DNA from: Streptomyces albidus (ex Kaewkla and Franco 2022)
Lineage (GTDB): Bacteria > Actinomycetota > Actinomycetes > Streptomycetales > Streptomycetaceae
DNA: 45,278 bases
Assembly: GCF_013870515.1 (NCBI RefSeq)
Contig: NZ_JACBXA010000022.1
Location: 1 to 45,278, forward strand
Direction of reading: 5' to 3'
Of this stretch, positions 7,576-14,294 are shown piece after piece (position 1 is the first letter of the stretch; each line of letters begins with the position of its first letter). The translations under genes were made by a program, and so were the position numbers. A model generated the notes under the pieces. The model was given only the letters and a program-made list of their open reading frames with translations. It did not search any database and had not been told where the DNA came from.

Positions 7576-8385
7576 ATGCCGCATGAGACCGCCACCTACA
7601 CGCACGGGCATCACGCCGCCGTGTTGCGCTCGCACACCTGGCGTACCGCCGAGAACTCCGCCGGGTACCTGCTCGGTGCGCTGGAGCCGGAGATGCGGGT
7701 GCTCGACATCGGGTGCGGGCCCGGCACCATCACCGCCGACCTCGCCGCGCTCGTGCCGGAAGGCCACGTCACCGGTCTGGACGCGGCCTCCGGCGTGCTG
7801 GAGCAGGCCCGGGCCACGGCGGGCGAGCGCGGGCTGGACAACGTCACGTTCACGACCGGCGACGTGCACGCCCTCGACCACGCCGACGACAGCTTCGACG
7901 TCGTGCACGCCCACCAGGTGCTCCAGCACGTGGGCGACCCCGTACAGGCGCTGCGCGAGATGCGCCGCGTGTGCAGGCCCGGCGGCATCGTCGCCGCCCG
8001 GGACTCCGACTACGGCGCGATGTTCTGGTACCCGCACAGCGACGGCCTGACGGAGTGGCAGGACCTGTACCGGCGCGTGGCGCGCGGCAACGGCGGCGAG
8101 CCCGACGCGGGGCGTCAACTGCACGCGTGGGCACGCCAGTCGGGGCTGACGGAGGTCACCGCGTCATCGAGCACGTGGTGCTTCGCCACGCCCGGGGAGC
8201 GCGAGTGGTGGAGCGGCCTGTGGGCGGAACGCACTCTCGCCTCCTCCTTCGCGAGCTCCGCTGTCGACGGCGGTCACGCCACGACGGAGCAGCTGCACGC
8301 GGCGGCTGACGCGTGGAGGGAGTGGGGTGCGCAGGAGGACGGGTGGTTCGGTGTCCCCCACGGAGAGATCCTCTGCCGGTCCTGA
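7576..8385 (+). CDS. Class I SAM-dependent methyltransferase (Methyltransf_11/UbiE-like)
   Basis: A 269-aa soluble protein. The SAM-binding motif I VLDIGCGPGT is at 42-51, the acidic residue of motif II is in GLDAASGVLEQA (about 67-78), GDVHALDHADDSFDVV is at about 95-110, and VCRPGGIVAARD gives the post-strand motif. The acceptor cannot be inferred; such enzymes often modify small molecules. The ATG at 7576 is chosen over an upstream in-frame start because TACCCT lies 6 nt before it, the pattern of leaderless Streptomyces genes, and the upstream extension lacks family character. Its stop overlaps the -35 element of the following VOC gene. Confidence 0.85.
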   Translation: MPHETATYTHGHHAAVLRSHTWRTAENSAGYLLGALEPEMRVLDIGCGPGTITADLAALVPEGHVTGLDAASGVLEQARATAGERGLDNVTFTTGDVHALDHADDSFDVVHAHQVLQHVGDPVQALREMRRVCRPGGIVAARDSDYGAMFWYPHSDGLTEWQDLYRRVARGNGGEPDAGRQLHAWARQSGLTEVTASSSTWCFATPGEREWWSGLWAERTLASSFASSAVDGGHATTEQLHAAADAWREWGAQEDGWFGVPHGEILCRS

Positions 8386-8411
8386 CGTCTGCGGAGTCGT
8401 CCAACTAGGCT
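8382..8411 (+). promoter_or_regulatory. Leaderless promoter of the VOC gene
   Basis: CTGACG (8382-8387), an 18-nt spacer and TAGGCT (8406-8411), then 6 nt to the ATG at 8418, with no Shine-Dalgarno. The -35 element overlaps the TGA of the methyltransferase gene. Confidence 0.55.
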
Positions 8412-8417
8412 CGGGCC

Positions 8418-8774
8418 ATGGACATTCTGGGGACTTCACTGCGCGTGTGCGTCGAGGATCTGGACGCCGCGGTGCCGGTGTACGAACGACTGGCGAGCGC
8501 CGAAGCGGTGCGATTCGCGCAGGGACCGGTGGCGGTGGCCGCCGTCGGACCGTTCTTCCTGATGAGCGGTCCGGCCGAGCATCTGGAGATCCTTCGGAAG
8601 ATCGCTGCGACGCTGGCCGTGAAGGACGTGGACGAGGCCGTCGCTGATCTGAAAGCCGTCGGCGCGCAGATCATCGCCGGGCCGAAGGAGACCCCGATCG
8701 GCCGCAACGTGGTGGCGCGCCACCCGGACGGCAGCGTGTTCGAGTACGTCGATCGCCAGGGCGCCGACCAGTAA
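8418..8774 (+). CDS. VOC (glyoxalase/bleomycin-resistance fold) family protein
   Basis: A 118-aa protein with two beta-alpha-beta-beta-beta half-modules: SLRVCVEDLDAAVPVYERLA at the start and AATLAVKDVDEAVADLKAVG in the second half, ending RHPDGSVFEYVDRQ, the usual VOC C-terminal strand with a metal-type Glu. The substrate cannot be predicted; metal-dependent isomerase, dioxygenase or drug-binding roles are all possible. The start is supported by a leaderless-type promoter. Its last codons are partly duplicated just downstream (8830-8854). A strong bidirectional hairpin (8875-8909) ends this transcript and the facing dehydrogenase operon. Confidence 0.82.
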   Translation: MDILGTSLRVCVEDLDAAVPVYERLASAEAVRFAQGPVAVAAVGPFFLMSGPAEHLEILRKIAATLAVKDVDEAVADLKAVGAQIIAGPKETPIGRNVVARHPDGSVFEYVDRQGADQ

Positions 8775-8854
8775 CTGCGGCCCGCCAGGGTGCGGACCAG
8801 TAGCGACAGACTGCAAAGACGCGGAGAGACGCGGACCAACAACTGCGGCCCGCC
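8762..8854. repeat. Direct repeat of the 3' end of the VOC gene
   Basis: The 25 bp at 8762-8786, which include the VOC stop codon, recur at 8830-8854 with 22 of 25 identities; the last 14 bp, AACTGCGGCCCGCC, are identical. A partial third copy (GCGGACCAGTAG) lies between. It looks like a local duplication. Confidence 0.6.
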
Positions 8855-8874
8855 GCGCGGACCGTCACCGGGAA

Positions 8875-8909
8875 GGGAGGGGCGGGCCTCAGTGGGCCCC
8901 GCCCCTCCC
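8875..8909. terminator. Bidirectional terminator between the VOC gene and the polyol operon
   Basis: A perfect 12-bp stem GGGAGGGGCGGG (8875-8886) with its complement at 8898-8909 and an 11-nt loop. It lies between convergent genes, 100 nt after the VOC stop and 12 nt past the dehydrogenase stop. Confidence 0.85.
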
Positions 8910-8920
8910 CCACCGCAGAC

Positions 8921-9910
8921 TCAGGGCACGACGACGATCTTCCGTCCCTTGCCCGCCGCGAACCGCTCCAGGGCGCCCGGGTACTCCTCCAGCGGCATCC
9001 GGTCGGAGATGAAGATCTCCGGGTCCAGCACACCGCCCGCGAAGAGTTCGGCCGCGCGCTCGTAGCTGTGCAGGACGGCCATGGAGCCGGTGATGGTGAT
9101 CTCCTGGTTGTAGATCTTGTACGGCTCGATCGTCGCCGTCGTCGCGTAGTCGGAGACACCGAACTGCAGGAACGTTCCGGCCTTGGCGACGCGCCCCAGC
9201 CCGTCCTGGATGGCCGCCGCGTTGCCCGTGGCGTCGACGACGAGGTCCCAGCCCTGCGGGCGGCCCAGCTCGTCCGCCGTGGCGGCCGCCGCCGAACACC
9301 CCAACCGCCGTGCGGTGGCGAGCCGTTCCTCGTTGAGGTCCAGGACGTCGACGCTTGCCGCGCCCGTGCGCTTGGCCAGCTCCAGCATCATCAGGCCCAT
9401 CGTGCCCGAGCCGTAGATCAGTACGTGGGAGCCGAGTTGGCTCTTCAGCACGTCGTAGCCGCGCACCGCGCAGGACAACGGTTCGATGAGGGCCGCGTCC
9501 TGAGTGCGTATGTGCTCGGGCAGCTTCACGCAGTTGGCGACGGGAGCGACAGCGTACTCGGCCGCACCGCCCGGCGCGGTGACGCCGATGGCGGCCCACC
9601 GCTCGCAGAGGTTGTTGTGGCCCGTACGGCAGTAGCGGCACTCGTAGCAGTACAGGGAGGGGTCGACCGCGACCCGGTCGCCGACGGTCAGTTCGCTGAT
9701 GTCGCTGCCCACGCCGACGACCTCGCCGGCGAACTCGTGGCCGGGCACCAGCGGCAGCGACGGGGCGAACTCGCCCTGCAGGATGTGCAGATCGGTGCCG
9801 CACAGCCCGCACGCCGCCACCTCGACCACCACGTCGCGGGGGCCGGGGGCCGGGTCGGGCACGGTCGTGATGCCGACCTTGCCGACGGACTCGACGAGTG
9901 CTGCCTTCAT
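8921..9910 (-). CDS. Zinc-dependent medium-chain alcohol (polyol) dehydrogenase
   Basis: A 329-aa NAD(P)-dependent MDR dehydrogenase. Catalytic zinc ligands are C37 (CGLCGTDLH), H58 and E59 (PGHEFAGEVVGVG); structural zinc cysteines are C88, C91, C94 and C102; the Rossmann motif GSGTMG is at 167-172. It is the last gene of a polyol-type ABC operon: its ATG overlaps the stop of the permease gene (ATGA), so it is co-translated. By context it oxidises the imported sugar alcohol to a ketose in the cytosol (sorbitol, mannitol or xylitol class); the exact substrate is inference. A 12-bp-stem terminator follows. Confidence 0.88.
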   Translation of the reverse strand: MKAALVESVGKVGITTVPDPAPGPRDVVVEVAACGLCGTDLHILQGEFAPSLPLVPGHEFAGEVVGVGSDISELTVGDRVAVDPSLYCYECRYCRTGHNNLCERWAAIGVTAPGGAAEYAVAPVANCVKLPEHIRTQDAALIEPLSCAVRGYDVLKSQLGSHVLIYGSGTMGLMMLELAKRTGAASVDVLDLNEERLATARRLGCSAAAATADELGRPQGWDLVVDATGNAAAIQDGLGRVAKAGTFLQFGVSDYATTATIEPYKIYNQEITITGSMAVLHSYERAAELFAGGVLDPEIFISDRMPLEEYPGALERFAAGKGRKIVVVP

Positions 9911-10809
9911 TTCACGGCTCCAAGAGACAGGCCCTGGACCAGCTTGTCCTGGGCGGCGAACCCTGCCGCGAGCACCGGCAGGGAGATGACGAGCGACGCG
10001 GCGCACACCTTCGCGAGGAACAGGCCCTGGCTGGTGATGAATCCGGTCAGGAACACGGGTGCGGTCTGGGCGATCACACCCGTGAGGACCCGGGCGAAGA
10101 GCATCTCGTTCCAGCTGAAGATGAAGCAGATCAACGACGTCGCGGCGATGCCCGGCATCGCGATCGGGGCGACGACCCGGGTGAGGATCACCGGCAGCCG
10201 GGCGCCGTCGATCTGTGCCGCCTCGATCAGTGCCGTGGGCACCTCGGCGAGGAAGGACTGCATCATCCACACCGCGATCGGCAGGTTCATCGAGGTGTAG
10301 AGGATGACGAGCAGCCAGATGTTGTCGAGCATGCCGGTGTTCTTGGCGAAGAGGTAGATCGGCAGCAGTCCCGCGACGACGGGCAGCATCTTCGTGGAGA
10401 GGAAGAAGAAGAGCACGTCCGTCCACTTGCGTACGGGCCGGATGGACAGCGCGTACGCCGCCGGCAGCGCGAGCAGCAGCACGAAGAGGGTGGAGACCAC
10501 GGACGCGGTGAGCGAGTTGGCGAGGGAGAACCATGGACTGGGTCCTCCGCCGGCGCCGAAGAACTCGCGGTAGCCGTCGAGGGTGAGCGGTGCGGCCAGC
10601 GAGGGCGGGTTCGTGGCGGCGTCCGTCTCCGAATGCAGCGAGGTCAGGGCCATCCACAGCACCGGCAGCACGAAGAGGATGCCGGCCAGCCAGGCGATCA
10701 GGCCCAGTCCGGCGTTCCTCCTGCGCACGCTCTTGGGCGCGGTGTTCGCAGCGGCTTTCGCGCCGCCCTTCGCCTCGGTGCCGCGGACGGTGCTTCCTGT
10801 GGCGCTCAT
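9907..10809 (-). CDS. Carbohydrate (polyol) ABC transporter permease, MalG/SmoG-like
   Basis: A 300-aa inner-membrane permease with about six transmembrane helices, the first at about 33-55 (GLIAWLAGILFVLPVLWMAL). The EAA loop that contacts the ATPase reads LIEAAQIDGARLPVILTRVV. The N-terminal 30 residues are cytoplasmic and Ala/Gly/Lys-rich. It pairs with the upstream permease; start and stop overlap both neighbours by ATGA. No ATP-binding subunit is encoded nearby, so the importer probably borrows the shared MsiK ATPase, as Streptomyces sugar ABC systems do (established for that family, inferred here). Confidence 0.92.
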   Translation of the reverse strand: MSATGSTVRGTEAKGGAKAAANTAPKSVRRRNAGLGLIAWLAGILFVLPVLWMALTSLHSETDAATNPPSLAAPLTLDGYREFFGAGGGPSPWFSLANSLTASVVSTLFVLLLALPAAYALSIRPVRKWTDVLFFFLSTKMLPVVAGLLPIYLFAKNTGMLDNIWLLVILYTSMNLPIAVWMMQSFLAEVPTALIEAAQIDGARLPVILTRVVAPIAMPGIAATSLICFIFSWNEMLFARVLTGVIAQTAPVFLTGFITSQGLFLAKVCAASLVISLPVLAAGFAAQDKLVQGLSLGAVK

Positions 10810-11771
10810 GAACGGGCCTCCTCGTTGAAGAGGGACGAGACCACTCGCAGCGCGAGGGTGGCGATGATGATGGAGCCGATCACGACCAGCACGCCGGCGG
10901 CGGAGGCCAGTCCGTACTCGTGCCCCTGGTAGAAGGTCTGGTAGATCGAGTACGGCAGGTTGGCGGTGCCGAGCCCGCCGGAGGTGATCGTGAAAACCGC
11001 GTCGAAGTTCTGGACGATGTAGACGGTGCCCAGCAGGGCGCCCAGCTCCAGATAGCGGCGCAGGTGCGGGAGCGTGATGTAGCGGAAGACCTGCCACGCG
11101 CTCGCGCCGTCGATCCACGCGGCCTCGACGGCCTCGGAGGGACGGCTCTGCAGCCCCGCCAGCAGGATCAGCATCATGAACGGCGTCCACTGCCACACCA
11201 GCGACGCCTCGACGGCGCCCAGCGGCATTTCGGCGACCCAGTCGGGCTGGGCTGCCCCGTCGCCGAGGATCCAGTGGAGCGCGCCGTTGAAGAGGCCGTA
11301 CTCCGGGTTGTAGAGCACGTGCTTCCACAGCAGCGCCGCTGCCACGGGTACGAGGAGGAACGGCGCGATCAGCATCGTGCGCACAGCTCCGCGGCCCTTG
11401 AAGCGGCGGTCGAGCAGCAGGGCGAGGAGCATTCCCAGCACGAGGCTGACGAGCACGACGGTGACCGTCAGCAGGATCGTGGTGAGGACGGACTTGCGCA
11501 GCTCCGGATCGCCGAGCACCTCGCCGTAGTTGGCGAGTCCGGCGAAGGTGCGGGCCTCCGGATACAGGGCGTTCCAGTCGAAGACGGAGATCACCAGCGT
11601 TGCCACCATGGGCAGTTGCGTGACGATGATCAGGAACACCAGGGCGGGGAGCAGCGGGGCTCGAGTGACCCAGGCGCGCAGACGCGCGGGGGGCGCCTGT
11701 GGTGCGGAAGGCCGCGTTCGCGGCGCCTGTGCGCCGGGCGCGGTGGTCGTCGCGGTCGGTGTGCTACTCAT
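10806..11771 (-). CDS. Carbohydrate (polyol) ABC transporter permease, MalF/SmoF-like
   Basis: A 321-aa permease; six transmembrane segments are evident, beginning with LLPALVFLIIVTQLPMVATL at about 40-59. The EAA motif EAVEAAWIDGASAWQVFRYI lies about 100 residues before the C-terminus. The N-terminus is Ala/Pro/Thr-rich and cytosolic. The start overlaps the stop of the substrate-binding protein gene (ATGA) and its own stop overlaps the next permease, so all transport subunits are translationally coupled. Confidence 0.92.
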   Translation of the reverse strand: MSSTPTATTTAPGAQAPRTRPSAPQAPPARLRAWVTRAPLLPALVFLIIVTQLPMVATLVISVFDWNALYPEARTFAGLANYGEVLGDPELRKSVLTTILLTVTVVLVSLVLGMLLALLLDRRFKGRGAVRTMLIAPFLLVPVAAALLWKHVLYNPEYGLFNGALHWILGDGAAQPDWVAEMPLGAVEASLVWQWTPFMMLILLAGLQSRPSEAVEAAWIDGASAWQVFRYITLPHLRRYLELGALLGTVYIVQNFDAVFTITSGGLGTANLPYSIYQTFYQGHEYGLASAAGVLVVIGSIIIATLALRVVSSLFNEEARS

Positions 11772-13129
11772 TGGCCACGTCCCTCGTACTCCTCGGAGAC
11801 CTCTTCGGCGAGCTGCTGTGACTTCTTCAGGGCCGTCTCGACGGACTGCCGCCCGGCGATGGCCGCGCTGAGCTCCTGGGAGACCTTGGTGCCCAGGTCC
11901 GAGAACTCGGGGATGTCCACGAACTGGATGCCGATGGTGGGGCGTTGCTGCACCCCCGGGTCACGCGGATCGGCTTCGGTGATGGCCTTGCGCGTGGTCT
12001 CGCCGAAGGCGCCGGCGGTCTTCTTGTACTCGGGGATGTCATAGGTGGAGGCGCGCTTGCCCGCGGGTACGTTCGCCCAGCCGAACTCCTTGCCGACCAG
12101 CCGCTCGTACTCCTTGCTGGAGGCCCAGGAGATGAACTTGTAGGCCTTGTCCTGGTTGCGGGAGGCCTTCTGCAGGCCCCAGGCCCAGCTGTAGAGCCAG
12201 CCCGAGGACTTCGTCTTGACGGTCGGGGCGGGCGCGTAGCCGATCTTGCCCTTGACCGGGGACTTCGCCGCTTCGAGGGAGCCCGCTCCCGAGGTGGCGT
12301 CGTACCACATCGCCGACTTGCCCTGCGTCATGTTGTTCAGGCACTCCGCGAACCCGGACTGCGTGGCACCCGACTCGCCGTGCTTGCGCACCAGGTCTAT
12401 GTAGAACTTCGCGGCCCTGGTGAAGCCGGGGTCGGTGAGCTTGGCCTTGTAGTCCTTGTCGAACCACGTGCCGCCGAAGGTGTTGACGAGCGTGGTCAGC
12501 GGTGCGATCAGCTCTCCCCAGCCGGGCAGCCCGCGAAGGCAGATGCCACTCATGCCCTTCTCCGCGCCGTCCGCACGGGCCGCCAGCTTCGCGACCTGCG
12601 GCCAGGTCGGCTTCGCGGGCATCTTCAGGCCCTTCTTCTCGAAGACGTCCTTGCGGTACATCAGGAAGGACGACTCGCCGTAGAAGGGTTCGGCGTAGGT
12701 CTTGCCGTCCTCGCCCTTCAGCGACTCGCGGATGGGGGGAAGGATGTCTTTCTGGTCGAAGGCCCGGTCCTTCTTCAGATAGCCGTCCAGCGGCTTGAGC
12801 CACTCGTTCTTGGCGTAGATCGGTGCTTCGTAGTTGCTGATGGTGGCGACGTCGTACTGGCCCGCCTGATTGGCGAAGTCCTGGCTGATCTTGTCCCGGA
12901 CGTCGTTCTCCGGCAGCGTGGTGAAGTTGACCTTGATGCCGGTCTTCTTCGTGAAGTGCTTGGCCGTGAGCTTCTGCAGCTCGACCATCTGCGGGTTGTT
13001 CACCATCAGGACGTTGATGGTGTCGCCGCCTGTGGCGAGGCTGCCGGCTCCGGCACAGCTGGCCAGCAGCACATTGGCTGTGACGACACCGATGACTGCG
13101 CGCGTCCTGTGGCGGCTGTGACTGCGCAT
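11768..13129 (-). CDS. Polyol-type extracellular substrate-binding lipoprotein (SmoE/MtlE-like)
   Basis: A 453-aa secreted lipoprotein. The signal peptide has a basic n-region (MRSHSRHRTR), a hydrophobic core and lipobox LLASC ending at about C28. The mature part contains stretches I recognise from SmoE-type sorbitol/mannitol-binding proteins: QYDVATISNYEAPIYAKN, EPFYGESSFLMYRKDVFEKK and GICLRGLPGWGE. This is why the operon is called a polyol system; other sugars remain possible. The ATG at 13129 is chosen for GGAGA 6 nt upstream; an in-frame ATG at 13147 lacks a site. It follows the DeoR gene by 89 bp on the same strand and is coupled to the first permease by ATGA. Confidence 0.9.
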   Translation of the reverse strand: MRSHSRHRTRAVIGVVTANVLLASCAGAGSLATGGDTINVLMVNNPQMVELQKLTAKHFTKKTGIKVNFTTLPENDVRDKISQDFANQAGQYDVATISNYEAPIYAKNEWLKPLDGYLKKDRAFDQKDILPPIRESLKGEDGKTYAEPFYGESSFLMYRKDVFEKKGLKMPAKPTWPQVAKLAARADGAEKGMSGICLRGLPGWGELIAPLTTLVNTFGGTWFDKDYKAKLTDPGFTRAAKFYIDLVRKHGESGATQSGFAECLNNMTQGKSAMWYDATSGAGSLEAAKSPVKGKIGYAPAPTVKTKSSGWLYSWAWGLQKASRNQDKAYKFISWASSKEYERLVGKEFGWANVPAGKRASTYDIPEYKKTAGAFGETTRKAITEADPRDPGVQQRPTIGIQFVDIPEFSDLGTKVSQELSAAIAGRQSVETALKKSQQLAEEVSEEYEGRGQ

Positions 13130-13218
13130 GAACGGTCTCCAGGTCATAGGGGGACGAAGCGGGCACGGCAGGGCCGGGCCGGCGTGGGCAGTGGTGGGAT
13201 CCGGGTGCGACGGGCCGG

Positions 13219-13980
13219 TCAGACCCTGATCACTTGAGGGCCGCGGAGCGAATATCTGTGAGCCTCGGAGGCGGGCAGCCCGGTCGAGGTGATGACCGCT
13301 TCAAGGTCACCGACCTCGGCGAAGCGGCAGAAGCTCACGGCGCCGAACTTCGTGTGCATGCCCGCGAAGATGCGCCGCCGTGCCGCGCGCATCGCCTGGG
13401 CCTTGACCTCGCTGACGGCCGGGTCCGGTGTGGTGAGGCCGTGTTCGCGGGAGATGCCGTTGGCGCCGATGAAGGCCAGGTCGATGACGAATCCGGCGAG
13501 CATCTTCGTCGTCCAGTGGTCGACGGTGGCCAGGGTTCCGCCCCGTACGCGGCCGCCGAGCAGCAGCACGGTGATCTCGTCGGCCGAGGCGAGCGCCCCC
13601 GCTGCGGCGAGGGAGGCGGTGACCACGGTCAGCGGACGGTCGCGTGGCAGGGCCTCGGCTATGAGCTGCGGTGTGAAGCCCTCGTCGATGAAGACCGTCT
13701 CCGCCTCGCCGAGGTGTTCGACCGCGGCGGCGGCGATGCGGCGCTTCTCCGGTACGTGCATGGTCGTGCGGAAGGCGAGCGTCGTCTCGAAGCCCGCGCT
13801 CTCCACCGGGTAGGCACCGCCGTGCGTGCGGCGAAGCAACCCGTGGGACTCCAGAACGCGCAGGTCCCGTCGGACCGTCTCCTTGGCGACACCCAGTTCG
13901 GCGGCGAGCACGGCCACGTCGACGGAGCCGCTGCGGCGTGCCGCTCCGACGATCTCGCGCTGCCGGTCCTCCGCACTCAT
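13219..13980 (-). CDS. DeoR-family transcriptional regulator of the polyol operon
   Basis: A 253-aa regulator. An N-terminal DeoR helix-turn-helix (about 4-55) includes VDVAVLAAELGVAKETVRRD and LRRTHGGAY, the family signature. The C-terminal DeoRC sensor domain (about 75-230) has VFIDEGFTPQLIAEAL, FIGANGISREHGLTTPD and VSEVKAQAM, which bind phosphorylated sugars in known members. The ATG at 13980 has GGGGAG 8 nt upstream; a GTG at 13989 would be too close to that site. It is the first gene of the polyol unit and probably represses it. Paired GCCCGTT repeats upstream (14016-14205) are candidate operators. Confidence 0.9.
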   Translation of the reverse strand: MSAEDRQREIVGAARRSGSVDVAVLAAELGVAKETVRRDLRVLESHGLLRRTHGGAYPVESAGFETTLAFRTTMHVPEKRRIAAAAVEHLGEAETVFIDEGFTPQLIAEALPRDRPLTVVTASLAAAGALASADEITVLLLGGRVRGGTLATVDHWTTKMLAGFVIDLAFIGANGISREHGLTTPDPAVSEVKAQAMRAARRRIFAGMHTKFGAVSFCRFAEVGDLEAVITSTGLPASEAHRYSLRGPQVIRV

Positions 13981-14015
13981 GGGCGGCACTCCCCTCTCCG
14001 TACGGTCACCGCGCT

Positions 14016-14205
14016 GCCCGTTCGGGCCCGTGTGGAGAGTTGTACAGCTCCTCGAGCACGGGGACCAGGCACGGTGCAGACGGGATCGCGCCCGTTTCTG
14101 CCCGTTTCATCGTCACGCCCGGCACTCGTGCCCAGGGAGGAGAGGGGCTCACTCCGGACCGGCGGTGCCTGTTCCCGTGCGGGGACTGCCCGTTCCACGC
14201 CCGTT
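14016..14205. promoter_or_regulatory. Candidate DeoR operators: paired GCCCGTT direct repeats
   Basis: The 314-bp gap 13981-14294, upstream of deoR and downstream of the DUF5107 gene, holds GCCCGTT-type heptamers in close pairs: 14016/14026 (10 bp apart; second copy GCCCGTG), 14090/14100 (10 bp apart, both GCCCGTTTC) and 14188/14199 (11 bp apart). One-turn spacing puts both copies on one DNA face, as in direct-repeat operators of DeoR-family proteins. A reversed near match, GAAGCGGGCA, lies at 13156-13165 between deoR and the lipoprotein gene. No ORF is supported in the gap. Confidence 0.5.
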
Positions 14206-14294
14206 CGGGCCTGCCGGGCCCCGTTCAAAGGGTTTCGCGGCCCCTGCAAGCGAAGTCCGAACGGTCATCGCCGCGCGTCCTCAGACGGGGCGCT

